Source of the DNA: Wuchereria bancrofti
Lineage: Eukaryota; Nematoda; Chromadorea; Rhabditida; Onchocercidae
Length of the DNA stretch: 64,000 nucleotides
Direction of reading: 5' to 3'
Assembly: GCA_005281725.1 (NCBI GenBank)
Contig: SSBO01000003.1
Span: 6,696,495 to 6,760,494, forward strand
Under the pieces are notes generated by a model that ran no database searches, had not been told where the DNA came from, and saw only the letters and a list, made by a program, of their open reading frames with translations. The translations under genes and the position numbers were made by a program. Positions within the stretch are counted from its first letter, which is position 1, and every line of letters starts with the position of its first letter. Positions 26,101 to 37,784 of this stretch are shown here, one piece after another.

Positions 26101-28437
26101 TAGAAGATGATTTATAATTAACTCATTCGAATAATCAAAGAAACAACTTTTAAAATTTTCATTCATGAAAATGAAAGAAAGATGCCATGAAACTTCTGCT
26201 ATTTCTACTCTGCTCACTTACTTTTATCTTATCATTTTGAAAAATCAAAGGGTGGTACAAGCATCATGACAGAGTCATACAATTTATAAGTTTTTACTGT
26301 TATAACTCAATTTATTATATCAATATATAATAATTAGTCACAAAGAGATGCAAAAGAGAGAAAGAATCTGTTTAAAAAACAAACATGATCTAGAAAATTC
26401 TGAATGCATCATTTTTCCAAAATTTTTTCATAAACGAAATAGAAAACGCCCAATCTATTCTGATGGAAAGAATGTAACTGCTTATATTGAAGAATGAAAT
26501 TTCTATTTTTTCTTTACATTTTTAAATCTTTGTGTTAGAATTTCACCATAATATCTTAAACGAAGTATTAAAAGGTTGAAGCTTTTTTCTGTAAATTTAA
26601 CATTGTTTCTGATAAGTTGCAATAACTAATTCCATTGAAGAAATATAAACTTTCTTAACTACCAATTATTACCTATGTAAAACAAATGAAGATATGTGGT
26701 GAAGAAATTAAAAAATGATCACCGAAGGACGAATTTCTATCCAATGTTTGGAAATAAGTGGAAGTATTTATTAGCAGTGAACGAAAGCTTATAAAATATG
26801 ATTAAGCAAAGCATTTTGTGAAAATGTTCATTGAACAGAAATCTCTTTAGAGCAAGATTAGATCCTTTGCTGTTTCACTGAAGTCGGTTGGAAGCATCGC
26901 AGTGCTTATCCACAGGTAAACGGAAGTGACCTTTGAATTAGCTTCTGTAGAGATGGCATAGGACACAGGAAGCTAAAAAAAACAGGTAAATTTATATATT
27001 CCAAAAGCTTATATCGAATATTTCCATAATTACCAAAATTCTTCCGACCATTTGTATATTGACAACAACAAATAACATACATGAATTCCTAAACAGAGTA
27101 TTATCAAGTAAGAGAAGATCAATGGATACATATGTTCCTTTTATCTCTCTCCTTCTGTTCCTCTTTGCTCTTTCTTTTTAAAATTATATACCTAAACCAT
27201 TATATACCTAAACCTAAACCAAGATATGCTTATGAAGTTTTGAATTTTTTGGTTCCATCAAAATTCTCTCACGAATCGAAATCACTCTTCTCTTTCAGAA
27301 TTGCTACAATTTCTTATAGTATTCCACTTTTCCATGTTAGGAAAAAAAAAACCTTATTTCATTTATTTCTTCCCTTTTTCATTAAGTTTTCTTTGTAATT
27401 TGAAGCTGTATATAACATTTAATTTATATTCACTTTAATATTTAATTTAATATTTAATTCTTGTTTTCCATCGTTTCTCTTTTTTTTTGTTTTTTCGTAG
27501 GAAAGCAGAGTTTTTGGGGAAGAGAATAGTAGCTTTCTGGCTGTATAATTTAGATGTTGAAGATTAGTTAATACAGGTATCACATTTATTATTTTATACT
27601 GCAAAAATGAATTTAGAGGGTTAAAAAAATTTCAAGAGTTAGAAAAATAATCATATCTGAAAAGTGACAACACTACTAAGGATTTATCAAATTACAAAGC
27701 TAAGCAATCTTGGTGACATGGATAAAAAAAGCCATAAGCGACTAGTACGATAACTGTTTAACCGATTTTTTTCTGTTAGTGATCATTTTGCACCATTTTA
27801 AACAGTATTTTATGCAAAAATTTGAGTATCATTTATGTCTTTATCCTAAAAATAGTTGTTTATCTAGAAGGACTGACCGTCGTTAGTTGGAATTTTTATT
27901 GGAAATCCTAAACAATGCATCGAATAAATATCATACCAGAACATTTCAAAATTCGCCTCTCTTTTTGATGATATGCTGCAATTAACAGAATAAAGAGAAT
28001 GATGATAATAAATACATTTCAACTCTCTTTCTTCTGTTGTATTTATTTATACTTAAATTGCAGAATCTTTCAAAGTTCCTTTTGAGCTCAACGGTGAACT
28101 GTTTTTCATTATCTTTTTTCTATAAGTGATCATTTTGCGCGATTCCCAATAGTTGCTTAGTAATTTTATTCAAAGGTATGAACATCTTCCAGCTTAAAAA
28201 CTCAAAAAGATATAAAGAATAGCACTTTTTGTTTTTCGTATCTGCTATTTCGGTTTTAAACGACTTAAATGAGTATTTTTATACTTAAATAGTATAAAGT
28301 ATAACCTTTAAATAATGTCTGCAGCTTCATTTTTTTCAACTTCATTTAAAATTTCGATTTGATTTATCCCTATTTCAATTCAACGTAAACGAGCAGTACT
28401 ATTCAAAATAATGCCATTTGAATCATTTACAATCTAA

Positions 28438-28443
28438 AGATTA

Positions 28444-28474
<31 letters not shown>

Positions 28475-28600
28475 CATTATTGTCATTATTATTATTATTA
28501 CTGTTCATTATTGTTTATTATTATCACTATTATCATTATTTTTATTATTACACTTTTATCATTAACATTATTATTGTCTTTATTATTATTATTACTGACG
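28438..28600. repeat. TTA/ATT trinucleotide microsatellite
   Basis: Long imperfect (TTA)n tract with TCA and TTG interruptions. The Tyr-rich open frame over it is a product of the repeat. Confidence 0.9.
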
Positions 28601-29231
28601 GAATGATGAAGATGACATAAGAAGAGTGCTTTGAATGTTCCTTTTACAAAATTTGTTACTCTCCATGTGTAAAGTTAACATCTGTGCCGTTGATTAGCGT
28701 GCTACTAGTAAAAAGACAGCTGTTAATAATTCATTGAAATTTTTTTGCCTTAAAGTACAACCGAACTTTTAACACTTTTTATTAGTTCTAATTCTATTTA
28801 TTTGTTTCTAATAATACCGATTTAGCTAATATCAGCTAATATCAGCTTCCAGTCTTTTGTTATATTGCATTCATATAAGAAATGAGCTTTCCAATCAGGA
28901 CCACTAGAAAGATTATAAGATCGCAAAAGAATAATTACTATGAATAATTGCTTTCTGGACCTATCATAATTAGTTCATCAAATGAAAGTAAATGACATCA
29001 TAACTATTCTCGGATAGGTTATCGTTATTATTCATAACAGATGCTTTTTGGTAATCAAAATTAAATAAGAAATAGAAGAAAGAACTGGTTTAATTCATCA
29101 GAATTAATAGAACTTAAAAACACTGAGACACAATTGCAAATCTAATAAGCCTAGTGCAGTGTACTTTTAATCTACTACCAGTTTCCAACTGAAGTTGATT
29201 AAATAAATTCAACATAATTAATTACTATTAT

Positions 29232-29429
29232 TTGAAGGTACATTTTTTGCGTGAATATGTGATTTGTGTGGAAGATTTTGAAGTGACCATTAAATCAAAC
29301 AGCAGCACTTTATGGATGACAAGTGCAAATATCATATTAGCAGCTCTTCTGATACAGACTTTTATGCTCTACATTATTTATTGTAGTTTGGAAGCGTTGA
29401 AATTGCTTGAAAGACTCTGCGAAGCTTGA
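29232..29429 (+). CDS. Possible exon with one membrane span (unidentified)
   Basis: An open frame of about 65 codons whose hydrophobic core ANIILAALLIQTFMLYIIY would form one transmembrane helix, preceded by a possible N-glycosylation site (NSS) and followed by LEALKLLERLCEA and a stop. The apparent start is not ATG. A TTTGAAG that could be an acceptor precedes it, so it could be a terminal exon, but no upstream exon was found. I do not recognise it and it may be chance. Confidence 0.2.
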   Translation: MKVHFLREYVICVEDFEVTIKSNSSTLWMTSANIILAALLIQTFMLYIIYCSLEALKLLERLCEA

Positions 29430-29629
29430 AATGTGGCAATGAATCTACATTACTATTATATCGTTTTCAACTTTTTCGTATTAATTCTCCTCTCAAAGTG
29501 AAATTCAGAATGAATAGTTGTAATTAGTTATGATTACAAATTATTAATGTCGTTATCATGACGACCATATCAGTTAATCATCTTGTTCAAATAATTAATT
29601 ACGGAACTGAAATCTTTTTCATGCTTCGT

Positions 29630-30115
29630 CCTTTTTGGTTCTTCTTGTTGCTTAAGACAGCACTAGTGAACCACGCCTTTCATTCCCGCGGTGTTAGTGA
29701 CATGGTGGAGATCCAACTATCCTTCACAACCTGATTCTAAGGAGGAGGACGGACTTCATTCTTGGGCCGCCCCCTTCTGCGTTTATTTGAGGTGCATTTG
29801 AGTAGCATATCCATCGGCACCTCTTGTTTAAGGGTGACAGAAGAGGGGTTTGGCTGACTACTCGAAAGCCCAGTCTTCCTAATTTGCAGTCTGTCGTTCG
29901 GTGCCAGTTAGGAAGGTACTTTAAAAACAGCCATCTTGTATTTCAAATACCTCTCTAGATATTGCACATCTTCCCTTTTCCCCTCCCCGTTTACTACCAC
30001 AATTACTAGTCATCTATCGTCAGAAACCACTGTTTGTGAACGTTGCTAACTCCAAATTCTATCCTTCCTGAAAGCGGAATTTGCATCAGAAACCGGAATA
30101 ATAAAGCAACAACAA
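29630..30115. other. GC-richer island upstream of the insulin-like gene, possible mobile-element remnant
   Basis: The base composition rises to roughly even GC/AT over about 350 bases, clearly unlike the surrounding AT-rich DNA, with runs such as GGGCCGCCCCC at 29765 and CCCCTCCCCG at about 29980. It ends in an AATAAAGCAACAACAACAAG tract at 30099-30118. No intact reading frame was found. A decayed retroelement 3' end is possible, and so is a gene promoter or an unrecognised RNA gene. Confidence 0.35.
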
Positions 30116-30231
30116 CAAGTATTTGATAAACGTTTTCGACATTTATTACGCGAAATACTAGCTATATTAAAAAGCCCTCATTTTAAACCGTTAATAAAAT
30201 TTACATCGACACTATAAGAAACTTGAAAAAT

Positions 30232-32825
30232 ATGATGTGGCTTAAAACAAACATTATTGTGGCCATATGTCTCATCATTGGCCTGAATACTAAAGAAGTA
30301 AATGCTAACATAGAGAAACATATGGGAGCTGGACAATTAAACACCAAAGATCTGAAAACGATGCGCATTGTAAAGCAAATAAGTGCGGAACGAATGCGTG
30401 ATCAGTATCGCCGAAACTCTGGTAGCATATTGGATGAGCAATTGAAATGGCTTGATACCAGTGAAATGTACAATATGGGTCGTATTGCAATGTTGCTGAA
30501 AGAGAAAAATATTTTTGATGAAACACTGATTCCCGCACCGTCGAAGAAAGCCAGTACAAGTCGACTTTGTGGTACCAAATTAGTGGAAGCAATCATCAAA
30601 TTGTGCAACGGTTGTGTGAAACCTGTTGGCGGCAAAGCCGTTAGCGCTAAACGATGTAAGTTAAATTTGACTTCACTTTTTGCTATCTTTGTATCACTTC
30701 AATCTGTAGTGATCGACATTCACGTCATTTCAACTCTGCTTTCAAAAGGAATGAGTGAATAGACTAAATGACTAAGTGGTCTTCTTCATTCACTCTATTT
30801 CTTCATTGGCAACAGTCTCAATTCCATCTTTATTTTATAATGGATGGTTAATATTATAAATCATTGCCTTATTTGGATAAGTTAATTATCGTTACAAATC
30901 TCAGTTACATTTCGGATGAAGAAGAGAAGAAAGGAAAAGGAAGTAATGAGAGGATGAAGTCGAATTTTTTTTTTTTTGAACATAGTAGGAATTGAAAACA
31001 GAAGTGAATTTAATAAACATTTGCGTTGAAGCGCTGAAGGATTATACGTACTTCCGGGAAGAGAAAAATGAAGATATCAATATTAAGTCAATATTATATA
31101 TAATTTGAATATTTATAATTGGAATGGATTTAGTTTGTTATTCTTGCGTTTACGTGCTAATTGTATGTTGCAGTTATAATTGGAATGAGAATGCTGAATA
31201 ATTCAAAGATTAATTCTTATTAATAACTTTATTTTTAAATTTAAATTATTATTAACTATTTTTGGGAGTTTTTTGAAATTCCTATGCTTTTTTGTAGACC
31301 TTTTGAAGTTTCCGTACATTAATTTCCTTGCCTTTCGTTTTTTTTAGTTTTTATTTATTTTATTTATTTATTTAATTTCTTTTTTGAAAGGACAGAGGGC
31401 AAAGCTCATGTTGCTGATCCTGAGAAATAAGTAATGTGAGCTTTTGTTGCTAGTTTCTATTCAGCGTGTCATAAAAGAAAATACTGGTAGCTTCCATCTG
31501 AAACTAATCCCGGACAAAAATCATCATGAATAATTAAGATGTACTAATTTAAAACTTCCGAAGCTTTTATATTGTAAATATTTTCAGATATAAATTCATA
31601 TTCATTTATTATTCAACAATTTCTGCTAATCATATTAACATTTAAGCTGGCAGCGACTCTTCTTTTACAAATAATATTTCTAAGTTACATTTTTCTTAAA
31701 AAGAGTGATATCAGGTATTAAAACTTGATAATTTCCAAGCACATAAATTACTTGTTTAAATTCATGTTTAAGTACATAATAATAATTATGTTTGTAAAAT
31801 AAAATTTTACCCCAAAAAAGACTTCAGTGACAGATCCATTATTTCGAATTGTGATAACAAAGTATGGGCTTGGAATGAAAATATAGTTTGTTAGCAACTA
31901 AAGTATGGTTAATGTTAGAAACAAACTGTTGTCAGAGTTTATTTTCAAATATTACCCATTGGATCAACTTTTTGATTTGCTAATAAACTATATTTTCTTA
32001 TGAATTTAGCGATGACTTCATAAACAGCCTAAGATTAAATTATTAGATAGAATGAGCGGTCACTGTGTGGTCAGTTATATTTGGTTATTCTAAGGTATAA
32101 CGATGACAATGTAAATGTCGAGATTATAGGTGATTCAAATTACCCAGACTTAGACGTAGTGAGGAGGGCTGAAAATAAGACATGTAAAAGATTAGTAATA
32201 CATATGATGGGTATTAAAACTTCTATCTCTTCACTCCTTACTACTTCAATAAGTGCAACAGTCCTGTAAATGAACTCGTTCAGCTAATATTCATTTGCAC
32301 GTTTTCTTGATCCTATCGTCCATTGACAAGAAAGCCAAATTGAAGCCACAAATAATTCAAAATGACACATCCTAAGATTGCTGTGAAAAAAAGCAAAATG
32401 ATGTGCAGCGTTTTGTTAGTGATAACTTTTAAATGTATTATTTTGATAAACTGGTATGAGTTCTGATTATCTTGCTAAGATTACATTATCTTCGCATATA
32501 TATATTTGTATATAAAAATAAGGTATGTAGAAATAAGCAAAATTGATTAGCCAATGCTATTATTTTAAAGAAATTTTTTTTAGTATACATTTGGTTATAA
32601 TGATGTAGATTTAATTAGGAACATAAGGAGATAAAAATGAGATGTGATAGATTATGAAAAGTTAAGGATGTTGCAAAAGTTTTCTCATAAATTTGCATTA
32701 GCGATGATGACATATGCATCTTTGCAGCATTAACAACATTAATGAAACGTGGACAAACATTGACTGAGAAATGTTGCATAAATCGATGCTCATTTGACGA
32801 GATGAAATCATTTTGTTGCGATTGA
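30232..32825 (+). CDS. Insulin-like peptide precursor, four-disulphide (beta) type
   Basis: Two exons, 30232-30655 and 32728-32825, join in phase 1 to encode 173 residues. A signal peptide (residues 1-25, core IIVAICLIIGL) is followed by a pro-region of about 85 residues. The B-chain motif is RLCGTKLVEAIIKLCNGC, with Cys 113, 125 and 128, that is C-x11-C-x2-C. A spacer with two KR sites (140-141 and 148-149) leads to the A chain, which starts GQTLTEK and contains CCINRCSFDEMKSFCCD, with Cys 157, 158, 162, 171 and 172, that is CC-x3-C-x8-CC. The extra Cys in each chain predicts a fourth disulphide, as in C. elegans beta-type insulins such as DAF-28. The phase-1 intron between B and A chains falls where many animal insulin genes have one. 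The secreted ligand would act on the DAF-2 type receptor, but agonist or antagonist cannot be told. The non-ATG extension before 30232 is ignored. Confidence 0.9.
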
Positions 32826-33039
32826 ATTTCTTTGTGCGCAACCAGTCAAAAAGGATAAAGAAGAAGACGAAGTTGAAAAGAAGGCGAAATTGAGAACGTG
32901 TGAAAGGATGGAAAAATGTTGCCGTTTTGGCGTCGCCAATAAAAACTGCAAACAATTTATTCTCACAGTACGTATTGTGTTTTATTAGTTTTGAAGAGTG
33001 AGCTTTCCCTCCATTTGTATCATTTCTATTTTATGTTTC

Positions 33040-33107
33040 ACTTTCATTTTATTTCATTTTTTTCTATTTCATTTCATTTCGTTCCATTTCGTTTCGTTTC
33101 GGTTAGT
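33040..33107. repeat. Imperfect ATTTC pentanucleotide repeat
   Basis: Repeated ATTTC units that drift to CGTTTC, ending near GTTTCGGTTAG at 33107, followed by a T-rich tract. Confidence 0.8.
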
Positions 33108-36100
33108 GAGGTTTTTTTTTCCTTTTTTTAAACAATCACACAAAATATTATAACATTTTGTGCAGGGATTCCAAATTGTCGATGATTATTTTTTTGGGGA
33201 AAGATTAATGCAAAATGATACAGCGAATGCTTTGATGATAAAGTGATGAGAAGGAAGGTGATGATCCCATTACAAGTTGTTACCTGTTATAATTTCATAT
33301 TCGTGCAAGGACAAACATGCCTGCTAATTTCTTAGAATTTGACAAAATATTTTCAAACTTGCAAAAAAACTGGAGAAAAGATGAATGATAATCATTTTCC
33401 GGCAATGTTAACTAAAAGGAATGAGAATTGTTTTGAAATTGAATTTCATAAGGTTAAAGGCTTACCTTTTGGAAGTCTTTTAAAAACTGGTGACTGATCA
33501 TAGCTGTAGAAAAAAGAAGAGGACAAAGATTTGTTTACACCTGATCATCTTAAAGATTTCAAACTAAAAGCATAAGCATTACGCATTAGTGTTTTATCAT
33601 TTTTTTGAGCATATTTCAGTTTGAGCATTTTCTAGGCACTTCATTTCTATACAAAGGTCAGTAACAAAATCACAGTATGATTTAATTAATTATTGATATT
33701 ACATCCTGCTCAATTTGCAATTAGATTTTCAACTATCATTTTGGGGATTCGTTCTATTGTTGATTCGTTGGTGATCAAAAAGTTACTTATTGAAATTATT
33801 AGGCGACAAGTGCACCTATATTATGACATTTGTTTCTAAATTTGCCTTGATTTGTCGGCGGATTTCTTTCAACAGTTCCTCTAACTTTACCAAAAAAAAA
33901 AGAAAAGGAAAAATTCAAATCTCTCAGTCAATTTACAACTAACTCACTTGAAAATGAAAAGAAAGGAAAGAGGAAATATGAGAAAAACTCGAGAAATTGG
34001 ATAACATCTAATGAATAATGCTTCATTTTGTTCAATTTCCAATTTCATTCTTGTTTCATATTTCTCTCTATTCAGTCGCACTTAGAATCAATCTTTTGTG
34101 TTTAGATGTCCATCTTTTTGTTTATTATCCTAACTACCAGGTCTTATTTCTCATTACTTAGAAAAAAAACGGTTTCTGAGCCAATATGATACACATTATG
34201 TCATATCTTTCTTCTTTAACAGTATAAAAGAAAAATAATGCAAAGTTATTAAGTGATTTATTAGGGATCTTTTTTTGATAATATTGAGTTATCATATTTA
34301 TTATTATGGTATCAGAAATCGTCATACATCCTAGTTGTTGATTTGTAGTACCATTTATTTGTTATATTATCATTGTCATCCTAAGAAGGTTTCATAGTAA
34401 TGAGCTTATTTTGTTTAGCAAATCCTTCAAACGATATCATTCATGGATCATTGTGATACTGCATTTTAAAATTTGATCTATCACTATGATATTTATTCTT
34501 TTTCCATTGAAAATTGAAAAAATGTTGTTATTAAAAGAAAAATTATTGTTGAAAAGGGAAAGAATGAAAAGTTTTCACATAATTCAGATACAAAATATAA
34601 AAAAATTTGAATTTATCACTGTCGGATAAAAAGATGTAATAGAAAACTAATACTTCCATTCTGTCTACTCATACTTTTTTATTGTATTTATTACATTCTC
34701 TCAAAGATTTTCAAAGAAAAAAAATCAAATTTGCTTCTTTATATGATGACGACTTTGTAAATATCTGCATTTACCACTTTTTGCATTTCCTTTTTAAAAA
34801 ATTTCAATTCCTCCACATTTTATATTTCAATGAACTTTTTCTATCCTAGTGCTTCCTGTTTCATTGATATTGCAAACGTTTGATTCTTCACCTTTTATTA
34901 CATCCGATTTTCTTCTCTGTTTCAGTTCTATAGCACTCATCAATTACCAAATGACCACTGGGCCATTTATCATTCCTTATCACCTGTTTTCAGTCATATT
35001 GATATATTTGTTACTGGAAATTTGATACTCGTCCAGTTTTTTATCGAAAAGGAAAAATTTTCAAGTTTCATCTGGAAGAACTATTTTTAGTGAAATTTGA
35101 ATGTAAAAGGATTGATGGAATCAATGGAAGCATTATATGAACAGAATTTCAGTCGTTTTCCCGCTATTTTTCCACTACAAATATTTCATTTACATATTAC
35201 ACCCACACATGACTACTGTTTTATAATTGTCAAATTCAAAAATATCAACATTTCGTCGTTTTTTAATCGATGACCTACTGGACGATTTATTGGAATGTTT
35301 CTTTGTTCGTCCTCATTCTCATATTTCACTCCAAAATGCACCATTACCGAACAAGGAAAATGCGAAATCGTAAACAATTTTAGGAGCATATGTGCCTGGG
35401 AGGGAGGAAGGATCGAACTACCATCCTTAAACGTTGTTGTCTTCTTCATTTTAGAAGAGCACCGATCGCTTCTTCAAACAGACAATCTTTGATCTCATTT
35501 ACATCTTTCATTTTTTGTTATGGACACTTCAACTTCCTATGACATATTTTATGTATATTGGATAGTGTATGCGTTTATGATAATTCGGTTTGTGATCTCA
35601 TAGCAAATTTTCCTTATTATCCCTTCCATTCAAAATTTCTTCTAGTCGTCTAGCTCTTCCAAATTCAAATTTGTTCAGTAAACAATGAATTTCGATGTTA
35701 AATATCGCACAGTTCAAAATTTCACCACGGAGTAGTATTATTAATGAAGAGCTTTCTACAGAAAATTTCTCACTCAATTTACAAACAAATTTCAATTTAC
35801 AGACTTGCAGCTTGCAGCGATCAAAACTTGTTATGCGTGGTTTAAACTTACTTAAATCACGTTTTTCATACGTGAAGTCATTGCGTGTTACAAGTATAGT
35901 GTACTCTCCCATTTCATATATTTATCAGTGCTAAAGCAATAAAAGAGAACGTGTTCAGAGTACTAAACAAAGTATTATACTTAATCATTCACCAACAGAA
36001 ACACAAATCAAATTTTGAAATCTCCGGAAACATTCAAATTCGGTGGAAAACTAAAAACTAAAGAGAGAGCGATCTGTGATTCAATTTCTCTCTTTTAATA

Positions 36101-36298
36101 GTGCTATATGAAACATATGTGTTTCTAATAGTATTCTCATCGAAAGAAATAGAAATTGAAGTTAAGACTTTGCATGGCCACAGGGTCCAGGGCCATACGA
36201 AGCGTATTAGAAAAAGAATATAATTGACAATATCATTGACAGTTAACGGTTAAAAGGGACAGGGAATGAAGACAGAACAGACCTTAAATATAACTGGA

Positions 36299-36540
36299 AG
36301 TAGTAGTAGTAATAATAACTATCATATCAATGGTAATGGTCAATAGTAATAATTATTAATAATAGTTATGATAATAGTAATAATAATAACAATAAATAAT
36401 AATAACAAATAAAAATAATAAATAATAATAATGACAATAATGATAATAATAGTAATAAATGATAAATTATAATAAATAATGATGACAGTGATAGTAGTGA
36501 TACTAACAATAATAGTAAATAATAATCATGAATAACTAAA
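36299..36540. repeat. AAT/AGT trinucleotide microsatellite
   Basis: Starts with AGT units (AGTAGTAGTAGT) and continues as imperfect AAT and ATAA units to about 36540. Confidence 0.9.
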
Positions 36541-37784
36541 TAAAATTAATCGATGAATGTAAAAGAATTCGAAGAATTTCCAGGCATTCTGTTTATCTGA
36601 ACTCTCAATAATTTACCTCTACCCGTGTTTAAACACATTAATGACACATTCATACAGATTATGTAATTGTTTGCTTAAAGCTGGGACCACCACCAATTGA
36701 TCACGCTTCCATTATAACTACCATTGCAGTGTGTATATGAATATTTTAAAAGAGTTACAAATAATTTCAATAGCAACGAGAAGTTTTTACAAGTGTGAAG
36801 GAGTTCTTAGTATAACTTATAAGCGAAAGAGTATAAATTGTTGATAGAAGATATAAAAAGGAAATGGAATAAACGAATAAGATATTTTCTTCAATAAATA
36901 AAAATTATTTACCTGTCAAAACTAAGCCATGGATCAATAAATCAATATCAACTGAAAGTGTTATCTAGAAGAATAAAAGAAGACATCTATCATATCTGAG
37001 CTTTGGTAATTTATTACCTGATTCATTAAAGTTTGGTAAATAAATTGATTAAATTTCTTCTCTCTTCAAATCGATCATTCATCTTTTATCACATAAATTT
37101 TTCACCAATTAAAATGCAGAGTGAAGAACAGGAAGGAAATGTTAACCTAATCACTAATTTAATAAACTGAAATGCAACTTTCATTCCAGTTTCATTTTTC
37201 TTTTTCGATCACATATAATTCATTGATGTCACTCACTATGATATCTGCTACATTTAAAATTGTGCGTTTCAAATAGTGTAAAAGTTTGGTTTGCAAAAGT
37301 TTACAGTAAGTTCTTCTGTCATTTCCCGACAAATATCATCGTTGAAGATTTGAAATGACAAGTTAGTTGAATGAAATGATAATGGCAATCATTTTTGCGT
37401 CTCCGTAGGCCAGAAGGAAGCATTACAAATCATACGATATTAAGAGAGAATGAAATTGCAATGAATATGTGACCTTTCCAGGTTATAATTCAGTTCGTGG
37501 ATCGTTATCGGTATACTATTTAATGATAAAGTTTATTACTTCAGCATTTCTCAGTTGATGAGAAGTTCAACTAATTGTGGTTTTTTTTTTTTTCAAAATA
37601 TTTCAAAAAATTGAAGAAAATGCCAAAATCACATGATTAAACATTTACAAATGTATCGAATTAGAAGAATTTTACATAAATAATTTTCCTTTTCTTTTTT
37701 TAATACAAAAAATGACTCACCCAGTAGATTTTTAACGTCAAAATATAATCATTTTTTCCTTACTTTCTTATTTAACAATTACAA

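Larger units (their letters stand above)
21260..29629. other. Long gene-poor AT-rich region
   Basis: About 8.4 kb in which no gene could be supported on either strand. Open frames are short, rich in Phe, Leu, Lys and Ile, and without conserved motifs. Sub-features are a 40-base hairpin at 23067-23106, a short repeated TATACCTAAACC motif near 27187-27222 and a TTA microsatellite at 28438-28600. A possible single-membrane-span frame at 29232-29429 is listed separately. Confidence 0.5.
32826..37784. other. Gene-poor region between insulin-like and M8 protease genes
   Basis: AT-rich, with a pentanucleotide-like TTTCA/TTTCG tract at 33040-33107 and a long AAT microsatellite at 36299-36540. Overlapping open frames on both strands at 35213-35934 have somewhat less AT but no recognisable family, signal peptide or splice pattern, and are not called genes. 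Confidence 0.45.

Noticed and set aside
30305..30635. Minus-strand open frames across the insulin-like exon 1
   Set aside because: They mirror a real coding exon whose B chain and signal peptide are clear on the plus strand.
32698..32955. Phe-rich minus-strand frame over insulin-like exon 2, and a plus-strand stretch CERMEKCCRFGVANKNC just after it
   Set aside because: The A chain is the earlier plus-strand CC-x3-C-x8-CC segment, which joins exon 1 in phase and ends in a stop. The later Cys stretch lacks the insulin spacing and lies beyond that stop.
35213..35934. Overlapping open frames on both strands between the insulin-like and protease genes
   Set aside because: No signal peptide, conserved motif, splice-site chain or family match. 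Equally good frames on both strands argue for chance.
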